In this document: piece by piece, positions 29,136 to 35,199 of the stretch | How the letters are laid out: every line of letters starts with the position of its first letter | Position numbering within the stretch: position 1 is the stretch's first letter | NCBI GenBank assembly: GCA_910588975.1 | Contig: CAJUSE010000001.1 | Location: 59,505 to 123,504, forward strand | Length of the DNA stretch: 64,000 nucleotides | Source: an uncultured Oscillospiraceae bacterium | Lineage (GTDB): Bacteria; Bacillota; Clostridia; Oscillospirales; Oscillospiraceae | Direction of reading: 5' to 3' | Position numbers and translations under genes: made by a program | The notes under the pieces: generated by a model | Seen by the model: the letters and a program-made list of their open reading frames with translations, nothing else | What the model was told of the DNA's origin: nothing | Databases searched by the model: none

Positions 29136-29244
29136 AATAAGTTCCTCCTTTAATTGTTGATTCCTCCACCCGGTTCATCCGGGGCAGGCCAACCGCTTTT
29201 TGCGGCACCTGGCCCCCCGTCCACGAGTGTGCGTAATCACATGC
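29136..29244 (-). promoter_or_regulatory. Structured 5' leader of rpsB (candidate S2 autoregulatory site)
   Basis: About 110 nt between the predicted start of transcription and rpsB. The minus strand can form at least two hairpins: GCCAGGTGCCGC with GCGG-TTGGCCTGCC-type pairing, and CCCGG-ATGAA-CCGGG close to the ribosome binding site. S2 leaders that bind the protein are known in several bacterial groups; this one is assigned by position and structure only. Confidence 0.5.
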
Positions 29245-29250
29245 TCAAGT

Positions 29251-29279
29251 AGTTTACCACAAAGAGATTGAAATAGCAA
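29251..29279 (-). promoter_or_regulatory. Promoter of rpsB-tsf
   Basis: TTGCTA (29274-29279) and TAAACT (29251-29256) on the minus strand with a 17-bp spacer. Confidence 0.7.
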
Positions 29280-29360
29280 GCATTTTTTACCTTTCAGTCC
29301 CATTGTTTTTCTCGTTTTTGGGGAATGCATGAGTAAAAAAGCAATGCAGGGCCTTCATTC

Positions 29361-29822
29361 TCACCCGTTTTTCTCCCCTTTCTGCTCCTCTCTCGTCCTT
29401 CGATACTGTCCCAGTAAGCCGTCATACCGCTTTCCGGCGATACGAAAATAAATCTCAAAGCCCACAGAAACAGCCACAAAAATGGCGAGGAAGATCCCTG
29501 CGAAGATCAGCCATGCCCCTGCCTGCCATAGAGGGAACCATTCAAAGGTCGCTGCTATTGCCACCAAGACAATAAAAAACGGTATGATAAAGATCAGCAT
29601 CCGCCGAGTATAGGGCATGTGCTTGATCAAAAGATCGGTATAGGCCACCACCTGCAGGCTCCCCCCTATAATGCTTATCACCAGCAGGGAGACGATATAA
29701 CTGACAGGCAAACTCTCCATCCCCAGCACCCATGCAACGAGGAGTAGAAAAAACATAGCCCCGGTAAAGCAAAGCCCCACCGCAGACTTGAGGGCTATGA
29801 CGATCTCAAAAAAGCGCTTCAT
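29361..29822 (-). CDS. DUF3021 family membrane protein
   Basis: A 153-residue protein with four hydrophobic segments in two hairpins and a basic tail ending EEQKGEKNG, matching DUF3021. These small proteins are commonly encoded right after a LytTR regulator and are thought to modulate it from the membrane. The ATG at 29820-29822 follows AAAGGAG. It overlaps the end of the LytTR coding region only if an earlier start is used; with this start the gap is 16 bp. Confidence 0.8.
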   Translation of the reverse strand: MKRFFEIVIALKSAVGLCFTGAMFFLLLVAWVLGMESLPVSYIVSLLVISIIGGSLQVVAYTDLLIKHMPYTRRMLIFIIPFFIVLVAIAATFEWFPLWQAGAWLIFAGIFLAIFVAVSVGFEIYFRIAGKRYDGLLGQYRRTREEQKGEKNG

Positions 29823-29838
29823 TGCTCTATTTCTCCTT

Positions 29839-30276
29839 TCAAAGTCCCAGTTTGGCCTTGATGGCACCCACATACTGCCGATTGGCAATGACCACCTCGC
29901 CGTTGGATAGGGTCAACCGCATCCGTCCCCCCAAATCGGGCCGCAGGGAACGCACCTGATCAAAATTGATGATCGAAGATTTACTCACCCGCAGAAAGTC
30001 CCAACCCGAAAGCCGTTTCTCCAGCTCATAGAGTCGAAGGGATGTTTCGTAGATACCGTCGGCTGTATAAAGGAATGTGGATCGGTCAACAGTTTCAATA
30101 TAAAGCACATCCTTCGCTTCTACAATCTCCATTGTGCCATCCTTCAACCCTGTCAGCCTGTGATCTGCACTGCGCAGACGCTCCAAAAGCGCAGATACCT
30201 CCCGATCTAGATCTCGGCAGCGGATAATCACCTCAACCTCCTCCACGTCCTGTCCCTGTTCTACAAACAGCTTCAT
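29839..30276 (-). CDS. LytTR-type DNA-binding regulator
   Basis: A 145-residue single-domain regulator with a C-terminal LytTR domain. It has IVEAKDVLYIETVDRSTFLYT, then LYELEKRLSGWDFLRVSKSSIINFDQVRSL, then VIANRQYVGAIKAKL. There is no receiver domain, so it is not phosphorylated in the usual way; the DUF3021 partner may instead control it. The ATG at 30274-30276 has AGGAGG at 7 nt. LytTR/DUF3021 pairs often regulate themselves; no target is visible next door. Confidence 0.85.
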   Translation of the reverse strand: MKLFVEQGQDVEEVEVIIRCRDLDREVSALLERLRSADHRLTGLKDGTMEIVEAKDVLYIETVDRSTFLYTADGIYETSLRLYELEKRLSGWDFLRVSKSSIINFDQVRSLRPDLGGRMRLTLSNGEVVIANRQYVGAIKAKLGL

Positions 30277-30305
30277 TCCCATACCTCCTTTGCGGCCGCA
30301 GAACC

Positions 30306-30334
30306 AACATACCCCTTTTTCCCGTTGGCGACAA
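30306..30334 (-). promoter_or_regulatory. Possible promoter of the LytTR/DUF3021 pair
   Basis: TTGTCG (30329-30334) and TATGTT (30306-30311) on the minus strand, 17 bp apart, 29 bp upstream of the LytTR start. Confidence 0.5.
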
Positions 30335-30398
30335 GGGCTTGGAACGTGACCTGCCTAATTCTCTTCCCAAGCTGCATACAGGGGCTTGCAAACGCAGA

Positions 30399-30425
30399 GG
30401 GAGGACGGCTTCTCACCGTCCTCCC
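30399..30425 (-). other. Hairpin downstream of hprK
   Basis: GGGAGGACGG pairs perfectly with CCGTCCTCCC around a 7-nt loop. There is no T-run, so it may stabilise the hprK 3' end rather than terminate. Confidence 0.5.
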
Positions 30426-30432
30426 TCGTTGA

Positions 30433-31380
30433 TCACTCCTGTGCCGCCTCCACCTGCTCGAAGTGCTTGTTAAGCTTTTCGGTGAAAGCCAGGGCCGCAT
30501 TGAAACCCATTTTTTTATGCCGATTGTTCATGGCCGCCACCTCCAGGATAACCGCCAGGTTCCGTCCCGGCTTCACTGGGATGGTAATGGTGGGTACCTC
30601 CACATCCAGGATCTCGGTCGTCAGTTCCTCCAGCCCCAGCCGATCATAAAAGGCTCCGTCCTTCCACAGCTCCAGATTGATGACCAGATCGATCTGGGCA
30701 TTATCCTTAACTGCAGAGACACCAAACAGCTGTTGGATATCCACTACGCCGATCCCTCGCAGTTCCATATAATGGCGGATGAGCTCAGGGGCACTGCCCA
30801 TAAGCTCGCCATCACCCATGCGGCGGATCTCCACAGCGTCATCGGCAATAAGCCGGTGGCCCCGTTTGATGAGCTCAATGGCCGTTTCGCTCTTCCCCAC
30901 TCCGGACTCGCCAGTGATAAAAACGCCCTCACCGTAAATTTCCACCAGCACACCATGGCGGGTAATACGGGGTGCCAGATGGTTACGCAGACTGGAGATC
31001 AACTCCCCCATGAATGCGGTGGTCGTATTGTCGGTGCTTAAAATGGTACGGTCATACTTATCCGCCATTTCAGAGCACTCCGGAAAGGGCTCCAATCCAC
31101 GGGTGATGATGAGGGCTGGAATGTCCTGCGCCAGGAGCTGCTCAAAGCTCTTGCGCCGCTCCTCCGCCGTTAGGCTGCTCAGGAAGGTATTTTCCACCTT
31201 ACCCAACACCTGAAGACGTTGGGGGTCAAAATAGTTGAAAAAGCCAATGAGCTGAAGACCGGGACGATTCACATCCCGGACCCGGACCACCTGGTTATCG
31301 TAGCCCTGTCCCTTTCGCAGAACTTCCAGATGAAATTCCTCCACCAAGGTAGACAGTTTGACCGTGTATATGCCGGACAT
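30433..31380 (-). CDS. hprK: HPr kinase/phosphorylase
   Basis: A 315-residue bifunctional enzyme that phosphorylates Ser46 of HPr and reverses it, the sensor step of carbon catabolite control in Firmicutes. The Walker A motif GESGVGKS is at 157-164. The HPrK signature region follows, with LGLEELTTEILDVEVP-like residues and TIPVKPGRNLAVILEVAAMN. It has a predicted promoter at 31413-31442 and is divergent from the Nudix gene. It is not beside lgt or ptsH here. Confidence 0.96.
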   Translation of the reverse strand: MSGIYTVKLSTLVEEFHLEVLRKGQGYDNQVVRVRDVNRPGLQLIGFFNYFDPQRLQVLGKVENTFLSSLTAEERRKSFEQLLAQDIPALIITRGLEPFPECSEMADKYDRTILSTDNTTTAFMGELISSLRNHLAPRITRHGVLVEIYGEGVFITGESGVGKSETAIELIKRGHRLIADDAVEIRRMGDGELMGSAPELIRHYMELRGIGVVDIQQLFGVSAVKDNAQIDLVINLELWKDGAFYDRLGLEELTTEILDVEVPTITIPVKPGRNLAVILEVAAMNNRHKKMGFNAALAFTEKLNKHFEQVEAAQE

Positions 31381-31412
31381 GATGCTCTCCCCTTCCTCAT
31401 GGGTTTTTTACC

Positions 31413-31442
31413 AGTATACCACCCTCTGGGCCAAAGGCGCAA
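31413..31442 (-). promoter_or_regulatory. Promoter of hprK
   Basis: TATACT (31413-31418) and TTGCGC (31437-31442) on the minus strand with an 18-bp spacer. Confidence 0.5.
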
Positions 31443-31470
31443 CTCTTTCAGAAAAAATTATGACCCACAC

Positions 31471-31499
31471 TTGAAATGGGGGTATCCAGCGTGTAAAAT
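31471..31499 (+). promoter_or_regulatory. Promoter of the Nudix gene
   Basis: TTGAAA (31471-31476) and TAAAAT (31494-31499) with a 17-bp spacer, 25 bp before the coding start. Confidence 0.65.
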
Positions 31500-31524
31500 A
31501 CCTTTAGAAATGGAGGGAATGCTT

Positions 31525-32064
31525 ATGGAGCGTTGGGATGTCTACGATGTCCATCGAGCCAGGACAGGACGGACCGCCCTGCGGGGCGTGACCGATGGAA
31601 AAGGCGGCCTAGGGCGTGGGGAATATCACCTGGTGGTGGCCGCCTGTATTTTCAACCGCCAAGGGCAAATGCTCATTCAACAGCGGCACCCCAGCAAGCA
31701 GGGCTTTCCCGGACTTTGGGACGTGACCACAGCAGGCAGCGCTTTGGCCGGCGAGACCAGCCAACAGGCCATGGAACGGGAATTGACCGAGGAGCTGGGG
31801 TTGACTCTTGATCTATCGAAAAACCGCCCCAATTTAAGCATCAATTTTGACCGGGGTTTTGAGGACTTCTATCTACTTGAGCGGGAGGTGGACCTTTCTG
31901 CGCTGACACTTCAGCCGGAAGAAGTCCAGGCCGTCCAGTGGGCCAGCCTGGAGGATATTTGCTCTATGATCGGGAATGGGTCCTTTATCCCCTACTATGA
32001 AAGCCTTATCCAACTCTTTTTTGACAGTCGGGAGCGCTTTGGCTGCCACAGCGTTCCTTCATAA
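31525..32064 (+). CDS. Nudix hydrolase family protein
   Basis: A 179-residue protein with a full Nudix box: GSALAGE, seven residues, then RELTEELG. The layout (WDVYDVHRARTG at the start, HLVVAACIF, QQRHPSKQGFPGLWDV) is like isopentenyl-diphosphate isomerase-related Nudix proteins, so the substrate is likely a small phosphorylated molecule but is not known. The ATG at 31525 has GGAGG at 8 nt; an ATG two codons upstream is too close to that site. It is a single-gene unit ended by a strong terminator. Confidence 0.85.
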   Translation: MERWDVYDVHRARTGRTALRGVTDGKGGLGRGEYHLVVAACIFNRQGQMLIQQRHPSKQGFPGLWDVTTAGSALAGETSQQAMERELTEELGLTLDLSKNRPNLSINFDRGFEDFYLLEREVDLSALTLQPEEVQAVQWASLEDICSMIGNGSFIPYYESLIQLFFDSRERFGCHSVPS

Positions 32065-32065
32065 C

Positions 32066-32106
32066 AAAAAGCCGGGAGAACACGTCGCTGTCCTCCCGGC
32101 CTTTTT
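32066..32106. terminator. Bidirectional terminator after the Nudix gene and the CotF-like gene
   Basis: AAAAAGCCGGGAG pairs with CTCCCGGCCTTTTT; T-runs occur on both strands. Confidence 0.85.
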
Positions 32107-32357
32107 CAGGGCTTTTCCATGCTGAACTTGTTATAGGCCTCGCTGATCTTGCTCTGGGGAGCAGGGTCCACTTGATACCAGCCCTTGGACTGAGCCGTCT
32201 TAAATAGGGCCGTCTGGGTCTTATGCCCCTGGCTCAGAATCTTCAGGTATTCATCCCGAAGCTGGTCGCTGACACACTCCGAAGCGAAGGTATCATAGTT
32301 GGTGCTCATCTTCTTCTCACTGAGAATCAAATCCGTAATACGCTCCTGATCGTTCAT
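32106..32357 (-). CDS. Spore coat protein, CotF-like family
   Basis: An 83-residue ferritin-like helical protein with the CotF-family pattern: ITDLILSEKKMSTNYDTFASEC near the start and a C-terminal WYQVDPAPQSKI. CotF-family members are spore coat components or coat-associated. It lies 13 bp after a second small protein of similar style, so the two probably form one coat-gene operon expressed late in sporulation. No sporulation promoter could be assigned confidently. Confidence 0.8.
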   Translation of the reverse strand: MNDQERITDLILSEKKMSTNYDTFASECVSDQLRDEYLKILSQGHKTQTALFKTAQSKGWYQVDPAPQSKISEAYNKFSMEKP

Positions 32358-32370
32358 ATTCCCTTCCCCC

Positions 32371-32556
32371 TTACTTCAAAAAATTTAACAGGCAGTCGTA
32401 ATTCTGACGATGTTGGTCGGCATACTGCTGGAAACAGGTCTTGAGTTCGGAGTCCTGTGTCTCTTGAATGGCGGCCTGATATTTGGCGCAGATCACCTTC
32501 TCGAAGTTCAACTGGTCACTGAGGCCGGCCAGTTCCTTTGCGGTCAGATTGGGCAT
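32371..32556 (-). CDS. Small helical coat-associated-type protein
   Basis: A 61-residue protein, all helical in character: LTAKELAGLSDQLNFEKVI at the start, then CFQQYADQHRQNYDCLLNFL. The two-helix pattern and the partner gene suggest half of a ferritin-like CotF-type bundle. The real start is the ATG at 32554-32556 with AGGAGGG upstream; the reading frame further upstream belongs to the neighbouring gene's region. Assignment to the spore coat rests on context and general resemblance. Confidence 0.65.
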   Translation of the reverse strand: MPNLTAKELAGLSDQLNFEKVICAKYQAAIQETQDSELKTCFQQYADQHRQNYDCLLNFLK

Positions 32557-32572
32557 TGGACTTCCCTCCTTT

Positions 32573-33142
32573 TTAGATTTCGGAGGTAGTATTTCCCACA
32601 TCCGCCAAATCATACATAATTTCAGGTCGCCCCCGACGGGAAAAGCAAAAAATGTAATGGGCGCCCTGCCCCAACTGTTCCACCGACGCCAGGCAAAAAA
32701 GAGGCGGGATGGGAAATGGCTCCTCCGGCCGACAGGGAAAGGCCAAATAAAATCTCTCCCCCGCCCGGCGCAGCAGAGCCCGGTCCACCCCTTGAAGAGA
32801 GCGAGAAAGGGAACGTTCTCCCAGTAGTCGCCCGGGGCAGTCAGTCCATTGCCAGCCGAGAGGCGCCACCGGCTGGGCATATTGCTGCATTCGGACCACT
32901 TCGGCCCCTGTGGGCGGCCAGACCCCTTGTCCCTTCAGTTGGGACAGCGAGATGGTGCGGCGTAGCCGCAGGGCTCCGCCCTCCGGGATAAGGGTGCCCA
33001 ACAGAGCTTTCCCTCCAGCACCATGGAGCCAAGCCTTATAAAGGCCATTCCCATCCATAGGCCCCAATGCCTGACAGAGGACCCGTTCCCCCTCCTGCCT
33101 GACCGTCACCGCCCCAAAGGGAATTTCAAAGGTCCACTCCAT
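32573..33142 (-). CDS. Hypothetical protein beside the coat genes
   Basis: A 189-residue soluble protein that I do not recognise. It is rich in Gly, Leu and Arg, with a beta-rich start (FEIPFGAVTVRQEGERV) and several Trp, and no signal peptide or membrane segment. It ends 16 bp before the small helical gene, so it is likely the first gene of the coat cluster. A role in spores is an inference from its neighbours. Confidence 0.6.
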   Translation of the reverse strand: MEWTFEIPFGAVTVRQEGERVLCQALGPMDGNGLYKAWLHGAGGKALLGTLIPEGGALRLRRTISLSQLKGQGVWPPTGAEVVRMQQYAQPVAPLGWQWTDCPGRLLGERSLSRSLQGVDRALLRRAGERFYLAFPCRPEEPFPIPPLFCLASVEQLGQGAHYIFCFSRRGRPEIMYDLADVGNTTSEI

Positions 33143-33196
33143 AGCTATCCCTCCTCCAGACAGCTTATGTTCTCCTTACAGGCGGTATGTTTGCAG

Positions 33197-33237
33197 ATAA
33201 AAACAAGGGCGGAGAGTATCTCCCTCTCCGCCCTTGT
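33197..33237 (-). terminator. Terminator of the PadR/DUF1700/DUF4097 operon
   Basis: AACAAGGGCGGAGAG pairs with CTCTCCGCCCTTGTT and is followed by T residues on the minus strand. Confidence 0.85.
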
Positions 33238-34047
33238 TCAGGAAAAGCTCACATTTACACTACCAAGGTCTGTGGAGGCCTTCACCAGCCGCTCCCCCGT
33301 TCCTCCGGCTATAAGCAGGTCACCTATGCCGCCGCTCTGGGGCTCACAATCCAGGCTCAGCTGGCCCATATCGCTTTCAAGCTCCCAGCGAAAGTCCTTT
33401 CGAGGGCCGGGCAACGTGATATCCACGCTGCCAAGATCGCTGGAGCCCTCCAGCTCCCAGGCCAGCAGGCCGCTGCAGGTGACCGAGCCCAACCCGGAAA
33501 ACAATTCGGCCTCTCGGGCGCTGGCAGTTGCCTCCCAGATCACACTACCCAGATCGGTGGAGATGTCCACCTCTCCCAGCTCTGCGTCAGCGGGAATGGT
33601 AATGATCACATCGGCACTCACATCGGTCACTTTCCCATAGCCATCCTGTCCTTCGCTCCAAATTTTCAGTTTTCCGTCCTCAACCTCATAAAATAGTCTG
33701 AAGCGGTCACTTTCCCAGGACAGATCCACGGTGTAATCTTCTCCCTCTGCTACCAAAACACTCGCCAGGTCTACCTCCACTTCCAAATCGGTAAAGGGGG
33801 AAAGCGCTGCCTCCAATGTATCAGAGAAGGAGAACTCTCCCTGCTCGCCGATCTGCATCCTCCCCGGCGAGATGTGGATCCCCCTTCCCTCACCAAGGTG
33901 AAATGTACCAGGCAGGAACATAGAGGAGTCAAATTGGGTTTTGCTCTCCTCCCTGCCGCCCATAGAGGCCCCAACCATATTGAGTGCAGTACCCGCTGCC
34001 AGTAAGGCCAGAGAGACGCCCAGCAGAACCTTAGCCGTAGTTTTCAT
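33238..34047 (-). CDS. DUF4097-family beta-repeat protein
   Basis: A 269-residue exported protein with an N-terminal membrane anchor or signal (about 7-25) and a beta-helix-like domain. The family repeat shows as LGSV at about 166, 186, 205 and 261 and a DMGQL at 226, roughly one per 20 residues. Such proteins usually follow a DUF1700 protein and a PadR regulator, as here, and may sense the envelope. The ATG at 34045-34047 follows AGGAGGGG and sits 1 bp from the DUF1700 stop. Confidence 0.8.
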   Translation of the reverse strand: MKTTAKVLLGVSLALLAAGTALNMVGASMGGREESKTQFDSSMFLPGTFHLGEGRGIHISPGRMQIGEQGEFSFSDTLEAALSPFTDLEVEVDLASVLVAEGEDYTVDLSWESDRFRLFYEVEDGKLKIWSEGQDGYGKVTDVSADVIITIPADAELGEVDISTDLGSVIWEATASAREAELFSGLGSVTCSGLLAWELEGSSDLGSVDITLPGPRKDFRWELESDMGQLSLDCEPQSGGIGDLLIAGGTGERLVKASTDLGSVNVSFS

Positions 34048-34048
34048 C

Positions 34049-34609
34049 TCACCCCTCCTCCGCAATACAACGGCGAACGTACCGTACGATCCAGACCACA
34101 CCCCGGGCCACGGCAACAGAGCCCAAGAGCATCAAAATGCCCACAGCAATCGCCGCAAGTCCACCGCCAGCCAGATACAGCTTGGAGGCAATACCCAGCT
34201 GGCCAATACCATAGCCTGTGACCCCTAACCCAACTAAAACACAGATAAACCCGCCTATTCCCAGGCTAAGGACTACGCCCAGAACAGTCGGGCAGACCAA
34301 AATACCCCCAAGAACTGCAAGCGCTATCATAGCTTGTCTGGGGATGCGCCAGCCCGTTTTATAGACCGGCTCCCCCACCTGCTGGTAATCAGCTTCTACA
34401 GGAGTCATACTTTCCCGGGAGGGCTGACCCAATATTTTCTCCGCCAGTCGTTGGGGCGAGCCCAGGGACATCATCACATCACGTTCATGCTCTGAACCGG
34501 CATCTTCAAAATATTCGGTATAGTATTGCAGGATGTCCTCCATCTCCTCATGGCTCATCTTTCCGGTAAGTTCAGCCCGGAGGAGAAATAAATATTGTTC
34601 TTTGGTCAT
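34049..34609 (-). CDS. DUF1700 (HAAS domain) membrane protein
   Basis: A 186-residue protein. The N-terminal helical HAAS/DUF1700 part (YLFLLRAELTGKMSHEEMEDILQYYTEYFEDA) is followed from about residue 90 by three hydrophobic segments. DUF1700 proteins are typically encoded after PadR regulators and are thought to form a membrane signalling unit. The start codon overlaps the PadR stop by 4 bp (ATGA), which indicates coupled translation. Confidence 0.85.
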   Translation of the reverse strand: MTKEQYLFLLRAELTGKMSHEEMEDILQYYTEYFEDAGSEHERDVMMSLGSPQRLAEKILGQPSRESMTPVEADYQQVGEPVYKTGWRIPRQAMIALAVLGGILVCPTVLGVVLSLGIGGFICVLVGLGVTGYGIGQLGIASKLYLAGGGLAAIAVGILMLLGSVAVARGVVWIVRYVRRCIAEEG

Positions 34610-34923
34610 TTTTCCTCGCCCCCCGATAATATCTTATCGATCCTGCCAGTGTAGCCGGCCCAGTCCCGCCTGCATTCAGCCAGCAGCTCCCGACCCGCTT
34701 GCGTGATGGTATAATAGCGCCGGTTTCTGCCCTGGAACTGTCTGTCATAAACTGCCAGACACCCCTCCTTCTGCAAGCGCCGCAGTACAGGATAAAGTGT
34801 GGATTCAGAAATTTCGATCTCTGCACGCAATCGTTGTGTCAGGCTGTACCCATAAGCATCTTCCCTTTCCAAGATCGCCAGAACACAGCCATCCAACAAA
34901 GGGGAAGAAAGTTGGAATACCAT
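34606..34923 (-). CDS. PadR family transcriptional regulator
   Basis: A 105-residue winged-helix regulator: LLDGCVLAILEREDAYGYSL at the start, the recognition region SESTLYPVLRRLQKEGCL, then the wing RRYYTITQAGRELL. It heads the operon with DUF1700 and DUF4097 and very probably binds the palindrome at 34951-34975 over its own promoter, giving autoregulation. The inducer is unknown; in related operons cell-envelope stress or antimicrobial compounds have been suggested. Confidence 0.92.
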   Translation of the reverse strand: MVFQLSSPLLDGCVLAILEREDAYGYSLTQRLRAEIEISESTLYPVLRRLQKEGCLAVYDRQFQGRNRRYYTITQAGRELLAECRRDWAGYTGRIDKILSGGEEK

Positions 34924-34950
34924 TCCCGCTTACCTCCATTTCACTTTTTT

Positions 34951-34975
34951 CAATATTATATTCAATATAATATTG
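34951..34975. promoter_or_regulatory. Perfect 25-bp palindrome, probable PadR operator
   Basis: The half-site CAATATTATATT is repeated exactly in inverted form around one central base. It covers the -10 box and part of the spacer of the padR promoter, an ideal place for a repressor. Confidence 0.75.
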
Positions 34976-34983
34976 TTTGTCAA
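34955..34983 (-). promoter_or_regulatory. Promoter of the PadR operon
   Basis: Perfect TTGACA (34978-34983) and TATAAT (34955-34960) with a 17-bp spacer on the minus strand, overlapped by the palindrome. Confidence 0.85.
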
Positions 34984-35128
34984 GGATGAAAATTGTAAAT
35001 CTTCTGTAAAGGCCCCCTTCCCGCCCAGCTCCCTTTCTTCCCGCAAATCCTTTGATACAAAAGGCTTTTCTACTTTTTCGTCAAAAATCTCCTCCTACTA
35101 TTCCTTCCAACTTCGTATGAAATGAAGG

Positions 35129-35157
35129 TTGCGAAGCAGATCAGATTGCGTTAAAAT
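35129..35157 (+). promoter_or_regulatory. Promoter of the activase operon
   Basis: TTGCGA (35129-35134) and TAAAAT (35152-35157) with a 17-bp spacer, about 43 bp before the ATG. Confidence 0.6.
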
Positions 35158-35199
35158 ATAGTCTGAAAGTGTAAATTGCTTATTGAGGTGTACTGCATT

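Noticed and set aside
27243..29153. 636-codon rightward open frame over tsf and rpsB
   Set aside because: It is antisense to two certain genes, starts inside tRNA-Leu, and is rich in Leu/His/Gly as expected from the complement of GC-biased codons.
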